A stretch of DNA of 64,000 nt from Butyrivibrio sp. LB2008. GTDB lineage: Bacteria > Bacillota > Clostridia > Lachnospirales > Lachnospiraceae. The stretch lies in assembly GCF_000621565.1 (NCBI RefSeq), contig NZ_KK211305.1, forward strand, positions 134,937 to 198,936. The letters run 5' to 3'. Below the pieces are notes generated by a model. That model saw nothing but the letters and a program-made list of their open reading frames with translations, was not told the origin of the DNA and made no database searches. The position numbers were made by a program, and so were the translations under genes. Of this stretch, positions 35,905-44,397 are shown in pieces; within the stretch, counting starts at the first letter, position 1, and each line of letters begins with the position of its first letter.

Positions 35905-36839
35905 TGCATTATAAAGTTGTAGTCTTCGGAGTAAAAGATACGTCTGAAAATATAATAGATTTTATCGAAAAAGAACTTTGCAAGGTCGATCTTGTAATGA
36001 CAATTGCGCCGAAAGTTCTCGAACACAATCAGGTTTCGGGATTTAAGGGGCTTACATTTCTTACTGAAAAGTACGGAATCCCAGTATTCGAAGCAGATAG
36101 CTATTTCCTTAATGATGAAAAGACAAAGAAATTCATTGAGGAGAACACCTTCGATCTCGGAATTGTAATGGGATGGCAGAGACTTATCCCCAAGGAAGTT
36201 CTTGATGCATTTAAGAGCGGAATATACGGATTCCACGGAAATTGTGGATATCTTCCCTTCGGAAGAGGAAGATCTCCGCTTAACTGGTCGGTTATTCTCG
36301 GAGATACGAGATTTAATCTCAATTTATTTCGATATGATGAGCATGCGGACAGCCCGAATGTTTTTGCTACAGAGATGTTCCAGATAAACGAGCATGACGA
36401 TATCAGAACCGCTCAGTACAAGAATATGATCTGTTCCAAGAATCTCATCAGAAAGCTTGTTACAACATATATGGAAAAAGGTGATATTCCGATTCACACC
36501 GATTCAAAAGATTATGATTCATGGTACAATAAACGTACCGCGAAAGACGGAAAAATCGATTTCAAAGACAGGACCAGAAATATATATAATCTCATAAGGG
36601 GCGTTGCTGCGCCTTTCCCCGGAGCATTTTGCTATGCGGGATCTGAGGATGAGAAGAACAAGGTTACAGTTTGGGAAGCACATCCTTTTGATGAGATGAT
36701 TGATTTTTCGGGATTTGCTCCCGGTGAGATTGTGGACATATTCGACGGAAAGCCGATTGTCCGCACGGTTGACGGTTCTATCAGAATAGACAGATATGAG
36801 TCTGAAGCAGAATTAGAAGTAGGAACGGTACTTTTATAA
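35904..36839 (+). CDS. Formyltransferase-family protein lacking the usual catalytic Asn
   Basis: The 311-residue protein has the N-terminal formyltransferase fold and a C-terminal OB-like part with NLIRGVAAPFPGAFC, as in sugar N-formyltransferases and ArnA. The active-site segment reads YGFHGNCGYLPFGRGRSPLNW: His111 and the later Asp149 are kept, but Gly109 stands where the catalytic Asn of the Asn-His-Asp triad is expected, and the loop is altered. It may belong to a separate subfamily with another acyl donor or mechanism, or use a neighbouring Asn (113). It is placed among GT4 genes and probably modifies an amino sugar of the same glycan. Confidence 0.8.
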   Translation: MHYKVVVFGVKDTSENIIDFIEKELCKVDLVMTIAPKVLEHNQVSGFKGLTFLTEKYGIPVFEADSYFLNDEKTKKFIEENTFDLGIVMGWQRLIPKEVLDAFKSGIYGFHGNCGYLPFGRGRSPLNWSVILGDTRFNLNLFRYDEHADSPNVFATEMFQINEHDDIRTAQYKNMICSKNLIRKLVTTYMEKGDIPIHTDSKDYDSWYNKRTAKDGKIDFKDRTRNIYNLIRGVAAPFPGAFCYAGSEDEKNKVTVWEAHPFDEMIDFSGFAPGEIVDIFDGKPIVRTVDGSIRIDRYESEAELEVGTVLL

Positions 36840-36841
36840 TT

Positions 36842-37945
36842 ATGAAAACAATAGCATTTCACTTGAACTGCCTTGTACAGGGCGGTGCCGAGCGCGTGGT
36901 GTCAAACCTCGCCAATCAATTTGCCAAGGAAGGCTATAAAGTATATGTCGCCACCGAGTGGGTGGATGAGAATGAGTTTGCTCTTGATGAGAGAGTCACA
37001 AGAGTGCACGTGGGCCTTCGCGAAGGTGATGAAAAGAAGAACAGGATAGCAAAGTTCTTTTTGCGCGTGAAATATCTCAAAGAATTTGTGAAAAAATATC
37101 ATCCCGACGTGCTCATAGCATTTGCGCAGAGAGCCAATTACAGAGCGCTCATGGCAGCGGGCAAAAGTGACGTGCCTGTCGTAATATCCATAAGGACAGA
37201 CCCCGTTGGACATTATGACGCATTTTCTGATAAAGTACAGATAAAGTGGTTGTTCCCGAGGGCAGCAGGTTGTGTATTCCAGACAACCGGGCAGAAAGAA
37301 TTCTTTAAGCCATACCTTCAGGATAATTCAGCCATTATATTAAACCCGATCAATCCAAAGTATTTCGGACTAAAGAAGCCTGAGACCAGAGATAAATCCG
37401 TTGTGCATCACGCAAGGCTTGTAGACTTCAAAAATCAGCCGATGCTCTGCGAAGCTTTTATAAAGGTTCATGAGAAACATCCCGATTATGTTCTTAAGAT
37501 TTACGGTCCGGATTCTTTTGACGGGACAAAAGAGATACTTGATAAGATCATCGCGGATAACCACGCGGAAGATTATATACTTCTCATGGGCGGAAGTGAT
37601 GAACTTGAAAAAGAGATACCAAAGGGTGCGGTCTATGCATTCTCTTCCGACTGGGAGGGACTTCCCAATTCGCTTCTTGAAGCTATGGCGATGGGAATGC
37701 CTTGCGTAGCTACGGATTGTCCTTGCGGCGGTCCGAGAACCGTTATGAGAGATGGTGAGAACGGACTTCTTGTTCCGATAAAGAATCCCGATGCTCTTGC
37801 CGAGGGTATTTGCAAACTTATCGAGGACAGGGAACTTGCGGAGCGCCTTGGAGATGAGGCGGCCAAGATAGAACAGATCGCCAATTCCGAAGCTGTATTT
37901 GTTCAGTGGAGGGACTATTTGGAGAAAATCATAGAGAATAAATAG
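36842..37945 (+). CDS. GT4 glycosyltransferase
   Basis: The 367-residue GT-B enzyme starts IAFHLNCLVQGGAERVVSNL and has SSDWEGLPNSLLEAMAMG followed by DCPCGGPRTVMRDGENGLLVP, a clear EX7E donor site. The same set of motifs occurs in the product of 41315-42526, so the two are paralogs that probably add the same kind of sugar in different positions. It starts two bases after the formyltransferase-like gene. Confidence 0.9.
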   Translation: MKTIAFHLNCLVQGGAERVVSNLANQFAKEGYKVYVATEWVDENEFALDERVTRVHVGLREGDEKKNRIAKFFLRVKYLKEFVKKYHPDVLIAFAQRANYRALMAAGKSDVPVVISIRTDPVGHYDAFSDKVQIKWLFPRAAGCVFQTTGQKEFFKPYLQDNSAIILNPINPKYFGLKKPETRDKSVVHHARLVDFKNQPMLCEAFIKVHEKHPDYVLKIYGPDSFDGTKEILDKIIADNHAEDYILLMGGSDELEKEIPKGAVYAFSSDWEGLPNSLLEAMAMGMPCVATDCPCGGPRTVMRDGENGLLVPIKNPDALAEGICKLIEDRELAERLGDEAAKIEQIANSEAVFVQWRDYLEKIIENK

Positions 37946-37952
37946 GAGATAA

Positions 37953-38720
37953 GTGAAAATGTTTTCATTTGATGATTACAGAGAAATAATTCGTGCCATA
38001 AAGGCTACGGGACGTTATGCCACTTACGAGGAAGCTCTTGAGAAAGACAGTTTTGTCATCATGAGACATGACGTTGAATATTCTGTTGAGAGAGCGCATG
38101 CTCTTGCTAAGGTTGAAGAGAGTATGGACTTTAGGTCTACATTCTTTTTTCAGTGGACAAACAATTCCTACAATATCCTTTCAAGAAAGAACAGGGATAT
38201 TCTCTCAGATATGCATGAGAGGGGACAGCACATCGGTCTTCACTTTGCGCTTAACGGAATGACTGATATGAGAGTGATAAAAGAGAGAATCAAGCAGGAG
38301 ATCGATATGCTCAGCAATATGCTCGGCTTCGAGATCAATTCTTTTTCCATACACAGACCGTCACCTGACGTTCTTGCGGAGAATATCAAGATTTCAGGAA
38401 TTATCAATGCATATCAGGATGATTTCTTTACATTCGATCCCAAGGCAACACCTGAGTCGGAGCTTGATGTAAAGTACCTTTCGGATGCCAACCATGTTTG
38501 GAGATACGGTTATCCCGATGAAGAAACGATCAATAAATATGACAAGGTTCAGATCTTGACACATCCTTTTGCATGGACCAAGAAGGGATATGACAACCTT
38601 GAGAACTACAAGACACTTGTAAACGAGAAATATGTCGAGCTTATCGATTCTATAGACAATGAGTGCAAGGACTTCGGTGCGCTTCGCGATAACTTCGAGA
38701 AACTACCTGTGGAGCTGTAA
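37953..38720 (+). CDS. NodB-like polysaccharide deacetylase family protein
   Basis: The 255-residue protein has the metal motif RHDVEYS (His39, Asp40) and HIGLHF (His93, His97), matching the carbohydrate esterase 4 group in a variant form. There is no signal peptide, which again suggests a cytoplasmic substrate. GTG 37953 has AGGAG four bases upstream, and ATG 37959 has the same site ten bases upstream; either may be used. It lies between a GT4 and an AsnB-type gene. Candidate roles are deacetylation of an amino sugar intermediate or release of another N- or O-acyl group. Confidence 0.75.
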   Translation: MKMFSFDDYREIIRAIKATGRYATYEEALEKDSFVIMRHDVEYSVERAHALAKVEESMDFRSTFFFQWTNNSYNILSRKNRDILSDMHERGQHIGLHFALNGMTDMRVIKERIKQEIDMLSNMLGFEINSFSIHRPSPDVLAENIKISGIINAYQDDFFTFDPKATPESELDVKYLSDANHVWRYGYPDEETINKYDKVQILTHPFAWTKKGYDNLENYKTLVNEKYVELIDSIDNECKDFGALRDNFEKLPVEL

Positions 38721-38729
38721 ATATAAAGA

Positions 38730-40673
38730 ATGTGCGGAATTTGCGGATATATATCAAAAAAGAGAATAACTGAAGAACAGCTCAGGATCATGAATGATAC
38801 CATGTATCACAGAGGTCCTGATGACAGCGGTGTTGAGATTTATGCAGGAGCAGATGATTATGTCATAGGCTTTGCCCAGAGACGTCTTTCCATTATGGAT
38901 CTGTCTCCTTTGGGCCACCAGCCTATGCACTCCGAGAACGGCAGGATATCTGTTGTTTATAACGGAGAGCTCTACAACTACCGTGAACTCAAGGAAGAAC
39001 TTTCTGACTATGAGTTTAAGTCAAATTGTGACACCGAGGCTTTGATCGCTGCCTACCTAAAGTGGGGAATAGACATGGTGGATCACATCCACGGCATGTT
39101 TGCGATAGCAATATATGACAGAGAGACATCCGATGTTTATCTCATAAGAGACAGGATCGGCAAGAAGCCTCTTTTTTACTGGGTAGACGGAGAGAATCTT
39201 GTCTTTGCTTCGGAGCTTAAGCCTATTCTGAAGTGCCCCGGATTTAAGCCGGAGATTAGAAAGCAGGTTATTTCAAGATTCCTTCTTCAGCAGTATATTG
39301 CTGCACCCGATTCAATTTTTACCGATGTGTACAAGCTTGAAGCGGGTTCATATATCAAGTTTAATGCAGGAAATATCACCAAGAAGAAGTATTGGGATAT
39401 AAAAGAAGTTTACAAAGAGATGTCCCAAAATCCCGTAAGAAGCTATGCGGAAGCAAAGGAAGGACTTAAAGAGAGACTTAAAAAGTCAGTTGCTTCAAGA
39501 ATGATAGCGGATGTTCCGCTCGGAACATTTTTATCGGGTGGATACGATTCATCTCTTGTGACTGCGATTGCACAGGAACATTCCGACAGACCTGTCAAAA
39601 CATTCTGTATAGGTTTTGATGTTCCCAGATACAACGAGGCGGAGTATGCCAAGGAGATTGCAAAACACTTAGGTACGGACCACACAGAGCTCTATATCTC
39701 GGAAAAAGAGATGTTTGAGCTTGTGAGCAGTATTCCTCAGTACTATGATGAGCCTTTTGCGGACAACTCAGAGATTCCCACCATGCTTGTAAGTAAACTT
39801 GCAAAGCAGGATGTTACCGTAGCTCTTTCGGGTGACGGCGGAGATGAGTTTTTCTGCGGATATAATATATATGACAATGTGAGAATCGCACAGCTTTTGG
39901 ATGTTCCCGGAGCAATGGTACATAAGCTTTCGGGTATCAAGAGCGGAGACGGAACTCTTCTTGATAAGATGCCTTTCAGAGTAAAGGTTGTCGCAAATAA
40001 CAGAGATCCCGAAACAAAGACACAGCTTGTTTCAGAAGGTTATATAAGAGCTGCACATGCCTTTATTTCAGGCAATGAAGAAATGGATATTCAAATGAGT
40101 GCGGCGCAGTATCTGGCAACGGATTACAATCTCGGAAGCAATCCACAGCCCGTGCTTTATCCTGTGGAGAGCCTCTACGGAGTAAACAACTTCCAGATAA
40201 GAAGAATGCTCCTTGATATGGACACATATCTTCCGGAAGATATTCTTGTAAAGATGGACAGGGCGTCCATGAAATATTCGCTTGAAGCAAGGTGTCCTAT
40301 AATGGATACTGATGTTATGGAGTATTCATTCAGGATACCTCACAAATATAAGTACTTTAAGGGCGACAAAAAGCATATCCTTAAAGATATTGCTTATGAC
40401 TATATACCCAAGGAACTTTTGGAAAGGCCCAAGACCGGATTCGGTGTTCCGATGGATGAGTGGCTGCGCGGACCGTTGAGGGAACAGCTTCTTGACTACA
40501 GCAGCACCTCGTTCCTCAGCAGACAGGATATTTTTGATGTAAACTATGTTTCAAAGTTCATCAATGATTATGTTGTAAAGGGAGACGGAGGACCTGCAAC
40601 AGGAGCCAACTACAGCAAGGTTGCGTGGGCGTTCTACATATTCCAACAGTGGTACAACTATCACATGATTTGA
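38730..40673 (+). CDS. AsnB-like glutamine amidotransferase (first of two)
   Basis: This 647-residue protein has the N-terminal glutaminase domain with Cys2 exposed after Met removal (MCGICGYI), RRLSIMDLSPLGHQPM and YNGELYNY, and a C-terminal synthetase domain with the ATP-pyrophosphatase loop FLSGGYDSS and ALSGDGGDE. AsnB-like enzymes in polysaccharide loci turn uronic acids into uronamides (WbpS in Pseudomonas O-antigens is an example). UDP-GalNAcA is made by genes ~8 kb upstream, so a GalNAcA amide is a likely product. It is followed after 15 bases by an acyl carrier protein, leaving open that its substrate is carrier bound. Confidence 0.88.
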   Translation: MCGICGYISKKRITEEQLRIMNDTMYHRGPDDSGVEIYAGADDYVIGFAQRRLSIMDLSPLGHQPMHSENGRISVVYNGELYNYRELKEELSDYEFKSNCDTEALIAAYLKWGIDMVDHIHGMFAIAIYDRETSDVYLIRDRIGKKPLFYWVDGENLVFASELKPILKCPGFKPEIRKQVISRFLLQQYIAAPDSIFTDVYKLEAGSYIKFNAGNITKKKYWDIKEVYKEMSQNPVRSYAEAKEGLKERLKKSVASRMIADVPLGTFLSGGYDSSLVTAIAQEHSDRPVKTFCIGFDVPRYNEAEYAKEIAKHLGTDHTELYISEKEMFELVSSIPQYYDEPFADNSEIPTMLVSKLAKQDVTVALSGDGGDEFFCGYNIYDNVRIAQLLDVPGAMVHKLSGIKSGDGTLLDKMPFRVKVVANNRDPETKTQLVSEGYIRAAHAFISGNEEMDIQMSAAQYLATDYNLGSNPQPVLYPVESLYGVNNFQIRRMLLDMDTYLPEDILVKMDRASMKYSLEARCPIMDTDVMEYSFRIPHKYKYFKGDKKHILKDIAYDYIPKELLERPKTGFGVPMDEWLRGPLREQLLDYSSTSFLSRQDIFDVNYVSKFINDYVVKGDGGPATGANYSKVAWAFYIFQQWYNYHMI

Positions 40674-40688
40674 TAAAAGGAGATACAA

Positions 40689-40934
40689 ATGACAAGAGAA
40701 GCAGTTTTTGAGAAATTAAATGAAGTGTTCAGAGATGTTTTTGAAGATGACGAGATCACAGTTGAGGATTCTACAACAGCAGCAGATGTTGACGGTTGGG
40801 ATTCACTTGAGCACATCAATCTTATAAATGCCATTGAGCAGGAGTTCGATATCAAATTCAACATGGGACAGATCGTGTCCATGAAGAATGTCGGAGAAAT
40901 GGCAGACATTATCATCAGCAAATTACAGGGATAA
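40689..40934 (+). CDS. Acyl carrier protein of the polysaccharide locus
   Basis: The 81-residue acidic protein is a typical acyl carrier protein with Ser39 in WDSLEHI as the phosphopantetheine site. It is separate from fatty acid synthesis genes and lies between two AsnB-type genes, next to a VOC protein and upstream of an FkbH-like protein, which is the family that loads glyceryl (from 1,3-bisphosphoglycerate) onto carrier proteins. RBS AAGGAG precedes ATG 40689. It most likely carries a small acyl group destined for a sugar. Confidence 0.92.
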   Translation: MTREAVFEKLNEVFRDVFEDDEITVEDSTTAADVDGWDSLEHINLINAIEQEFDIKFNMGQIVSMKNVGEMADIIISKLQG

Positions 40935-40938
40935 TAAG

Positions 40939-41328
40939 ATGAAAATACATCATATAGGCTACCTTGCCAAAAGCATAGACAAGACGGAAAAGAAATTTTT
41001 TGAACTTGGCTATGAAGTTGAACATGCCACCAAGTACGATGAGATAAGGGATATTAAGATTGAGTTTCTGAAAAACGGAGATTACAGAGTTGAGCTCATT
41101 GAGCCCATGGGTGAGAATTCCCCGATGTATCCGCTTTTGAAGCGCTTTAAGAATACCCCTTATCATTTTTGCTATGAAGTGGATGATATGGATAAGGCTG
41201 TAAAAGACCTTGAGAGCAAACACTACACTGTCATACATGAGCCGCAGATCGCGCCGTGTATAGACGGCAAAAAGGTCGCATTTTTAAATAATATCAGTAT
41301 GGGGATAATCGAACTTGTCGAATTCTGA
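40939..41328 (+). CDS. VOC superfamily (glyoxalase/epimerase-like) protein
   Basis: ATG 40939 is four bases after the carrier protein stop and gives a 129-residue protein that begins IHHIGYLAKSID, the usual first strand of methylmalonyl-CoA epimerase-like VOC proteins. FCYEVDDMDKAV opens the second repeat and GIIELVEF ends it with the metal-binding Glu. A longer frame from 40888 overlaps the carrier protein gene and lacks family support. Context suggests it acts on an acyl-carrier- or CoA-bound acid, perhaps as an epimerase or isomerase. Function not certain. Confidence 0.82.
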   Translation: MKIHHIGYLAKSIDKTEKKFFELGYEVEHATKYDEIRDIKIEFLKNGDYRVELIEPMGENSPMYPLLKRFKNTPYHFCYEVDDMDKAVKDLESKHYTVIHEPQIAPCIDGKKVAFLNNISMGIIELVEF

Positions 41329-42526
41329 GAATAAAAAGCATATTGCCATGTATATAGGCTCGCTTGAGAAGGGCGGAGCCGAGAGAGTTATGTCCAATCT
41401 TGCGGATTATTTTTTTGAGCAGGGGTACAAGGTTACTCTCGTTACCACTTACCTGGCGGCAAATGAATACGAAGTAAAACATGCAGCATGGAAGCGTGTT
41501 CCCGCGGGGGCACCAAACGCTGTTCATGTCGCAGATCTTGATGAGAACCCTGTGTGGGTTGATCTTGAAGGCGGCGAAAAGGGCGGCATCAGAAGAGTCT
41601 TTTCCGCACTTCTGAAAGAAGAACAGGCGGGAAGAGTAGCCAATCTCAAGAACAGATATGAAAAGCTTAGGAATATCTGGAAGGAACTCAAGCCCGACCT
41701 GGTACTGAGCTTTCTTGGCAAAAATAATATAATGGCACTTTCTACCGCAACGCGTGAAGGAATCAAGGTTGTGGTATCCGTGCGTGCGGACCCCGATATG
41801 GAATACGGTACTGTGGGACTTAAGTCGGCTATGCTTGCGACTTTTGGAAAAGCGGCGGGTGTTGTCGTGCAGTCTAAGGGCGCAAGGGCCAAATTCCCCA
41901 AGTATATTCAAAAGAAATGTATTATCCTTCCGAATTCCATTAACCCCTCTTTTATCAGAAAGCGCTATATAGGCGATCGCGAGAAGAGGATCGTTATGGT
42001 CGCAAGGATCAACAGTAACAAGAACCAGGAAATGGTCATGCGTGCATTTAAGGATGCGGCGGGAGAAGCATTTCCGGATTACTCGCTTGTTTTTTACGGA
42101 GACGGTCCCGACAGCATTAAGCTGCAGAGGCTTGCTTCGGAACTTGGAATAAGAAAAAGAGTTGAATTTAAGGGCAATGTGAGCAATGTGGCAGAACATA
42201 TTGAAAAAGCAGCGCTCTTTATTCTTGCATCCAATCATGAAGGAATGCCGAACTCGCTTATTGAGGCGATGTCATTGGGACTTCCCTGCATCTCGACGGA
42301 CTGTCCGTGCGGAGGACCGAGAGACTTAATTCAGGACGGCGTAAACGGTCTGCTTGTTCCCGTCGGTGATAAGGATGCGATGGCACGCGCCATTACTAAG
42401 GTGCTTTCAGATAAGGAATTTTCTGAAAAGCTCGGCGCAGAAGCTACTAAGATACAGGAAATTTGCAGTCCCGACGTTACCAATTCGAAGTGGAAAAAGT
42501 ACTTTGACAGGATAATGGAAGGATAA
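41315..42526 (+). CDS. GT4 glycosyltransferase
   Basis: The 403-residue GT-B protein has IGSLEKGGAERVMSNLADY at the N-terminus and SNHEGMPNSLIEAMSLG with DCPCGGPRDLIQDGVNGLLVP in the donor domain, very like the GT4 at 36842. TTG 41315 overlaps the VOC gene by 14 bases and has GGGGA upstream; ATG 41348 is an alternative that would shorten it by 11 residues. It sits between the VOC and FkbH-like genes, so it may transfer the sugar bearing the acyl group. Confidence 0.87.
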   Translation: MSNSENKKHIAMYIGSLEKGGAERVMSNLADYFFEQGYKVTLVTTYLAANEYEVKHAAWKRVPAGAPNAVHVADLDENPVWVDLEGGEKGGIRRVFSALLKEEQAGRVANLKNRYEKLRNIWKELKPDLVLSFLGKNNIMALSTATREGIKVVVSVRADPDMEYGTVGLKSAMLATFGKAAGVVVQSKGARAKFPKYIQKKCIILPNSINPSFIRKRYIGDREKRIVMVARINSNKNQEMVMRAFKDAAGEAFPDYSLVFYGDGPDSIKLQRLASELGIRKRVEFKGNVSNVAEHIEKAALFILASNHEGMPNSLIEAMSLGLPCISTDCPCGGPRDLIQDGVNGLLVPVGDKDAMARAITKVLSDKEFSEKLGAEATKIQEICSPDVTNSKWKKYFDRIMEG

Positions 42527-42543
42527 TAGAGGAATAAGTTTTA

Positions 42544-44337
42544 ATGATGAAAGAACTGGAATATCCGTTTGACAACAGTTACATAATGAAAAAGTCCAAG
42601 TCAATAAAGAAGGCTCTTCTTGCCGACGGCTCGGACAGGATAAAGAAAAAGATAGCGGTGCTTGGAGGTTCCACAACTCACGATATTATAAGGATTCTGG
42701 AGCTCTTTTTGCTTAACTATGATATAGAGCCTGTTTTCTATGAATCTGAGTACGGACAGTACTGGCAGGACGCTATGTTTCCTTCGGATGAGTTAAAAGA
42801 GTTTGCGCCTGACATTATCTTTATCCACACAAGTAACAGGAATATAACGGACTATCCCACAATGGATGACAGCGAGGCTGCGGTGCAGGATAAGCTAGAC
42901 GGAATGTTTAAGCATTTTGAGACGATGTGGCACAATCTGCATGAACTTTATCATTGCCCGATCATCCAGAATAATTTCGAGGCGCCTTTTTACAGGCTTA
43001 TGGGAAACAGGGACGGATATGACATTCACGGAAAGCTTTCGTTCATAAACAGACTGAATCTCATGTTTGCCGAATATGCAAGAAAGGCTTCGGGAGACGA
43101 AGGAAGCTTTTTTATAAATGATATAAATTATCTTTCGACTTGCTACGGTCTTGATGCGTGGTCAGATCCTCTTGCATGGCATATGTACAAGTATGCGCTT
43201 TGTATTCAGGCTATACCTACGCTGAGCTTTAATGTGGCAAATATAATCAAGTCAATTTACGGAAAGAACAAGAAGGGACTTGTTCTTGACCTCGACAATA
43301 CACTGTGGGGCGGCGTTGTCGGTGACGACGGCCCTGACGGAATCGAGATAGGACAGGAGACCAATTTAGGTCAGGTATATCTTGAGTTCCAGAATTATAT
43401 CAAGGCTCAGAAGGAGCTCGGCATCGTACTTGCGGTTGATTCGAAGAACGATGAAGAGAATGCGCTTGCGGGACTTAATCATCCCGACGGAGCGCTTAAG
43501 CCCGATGACTTTGTATTTATAAAGGCAAACTGGGAGCCAAAGAGTGAGAATATGAAGGCAATTGCTTCAGAGCTCAATGTGCTTCCGGAATCACTTGTTT
43601 TTGTGGACGACAATCCGGCTGAGAGAGCAATTGTTACGGGACAGATCCCGAAGGTGAACGCACCTGAGATCGATACGCCCGAGCACTATATAAGGATTCT
43701 CGATCACTCGGGATTTTTTGAGACAACATCCATTTCTGAGGATGACAGGAAAAGAAATGAGATGTACATGGCAAACAGGAAGAGGACAGAGCTTCAGGAG
43801 AGCTTTAAGGATTACAGCGAGTACCTTAAGTCTCTTGAGATGAAGGCTGTCATAGCTCCTTTTGAAAAGATGTACATTCCAAGGATCGCGCAGCTTACAA
43901 ACAAGAGCAATCAGTTTAATCTTACAACAAAGAGATATACTCCCGATGATATTGAGAAGACCGCAAATGACAGCAGTAACATCACTCTTTACGGTCGTCT
44001 TGAGGATAAATTCGGGGATAACGGAATAGTTTCGCTTGTAATAGGCAAGCAGGATGGCGAAGAGCTTCATATTGACTTGTGGCTTATGAGCTGCAGAGTG
44101 TTGAAGAGAGATATGGAATTTGCCATGATGGATATGCTTGCAAAGAAAGCAAGTGAAAGAGGTATTAAGACTGTTTACGGATATTATTACCCAACAGCCA
44201 AGAACAAGATGGTCAAGGACTTCTACTCACTTCAGGGATTTGAGCTTGTGAAGGAAGATGAAGAGGGTAATAAGACTTATAAGCTTGACCTTACGGGATA
44301 TACAAATAAAAACAACGTTATAGACGTGGAAGATTGA
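42544..44337 (+). CDS. FkbH-like HAD protein with SGNH-like and GNAT-like domains
   Basis: The 597-residue protein has three parts: an N-terminal ~240 residues of SGNH-like character, a HAD-IIIC domain with D249/D251 in LDLDNTLWGGVVGDDG and FVDDNPAER, and a C-terminal GNAT-like domain with MSCRVLKRDME and GYYYPTAKN. FkbH-like enzymes form glyceryl-carrier protein from 1,3-bisphosphoglycerate. An acyl carrier protein lies two genes upstream. In polysaccharide loci such proteins are linked to glyceryl or related acyl groups on amino sugars. The family is firm; that the acyl is glyceryl is inference. Confidence 0.85.
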   Translation: MMKELEYPFDNSYIMKKSKSIKKALLADGSDRIKKKIAVLGGSTTHDIIRILELFLLNYDIEPVFYESEYGQYWQDAMFPSDELKEFAPDIIFIHTSNRNITDYPTMDDSEAAVQDKLDGMFKHFETMWHNLHELYHCPIIQNNFEAPFYRLMGNRDGYDIHGKLSFINRLNLMFAEYARKASGDEGSFFINDINYLSTCYGLDAWSDPLAWHMYKYALCIQAIPTLSFNVANIIKSIYGKNKKGLVLDLDNTLWGGVVGDDGPDGIEIGQETNLGQVYLEFQNYIKAQKELGIVLAVDSKNDEENALAGLNHPDGALKPDDFVFIKANWEPKSENMKAIASELNVLPESLVFVDDNPAERAIVTGQIPKVNAPEIDTPEHYIRILDHSGFFETTSISEDDRKRNEMYMANRKRTELQESFKDYSEYLKSLEMKAVIAPFEKMYIPRIAQLTNKSNQFNLTTKRYTPDDIEKTANDSSNITLYGRLEDKFGDNGIVSLVIGKQDGEELHIDLWLMSCRVLKRDMEFAMMDMLAKKASERGIKTVYGYYYPTAKNKMVKDFYSLQGFELVKEDEEGNKTYKLDLTGYTNKNNVIDVED

Positions 44338-44397
44338 TGAGGTTTTAAGCTGATGTGGTATCAGCGGAAAGCTTTATCAGACATCGATGGAGACATT

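Noticed and set aside
41294..42238. Long - strand open frame (~314 codons) opposite a GT4 gene
   Set aside because: It lies within the GT4 gene, has no ribosome site, no recognisable motif and a Cys/His/Arg-rich composition typical of antisense shadows.
44353..44397. Upstream extension of the second AsnB gene
   Set aside because: It would add 15 residues before MCG and block the N-terminal nucleophile Cys; the ribosome site fits ATG 44398.
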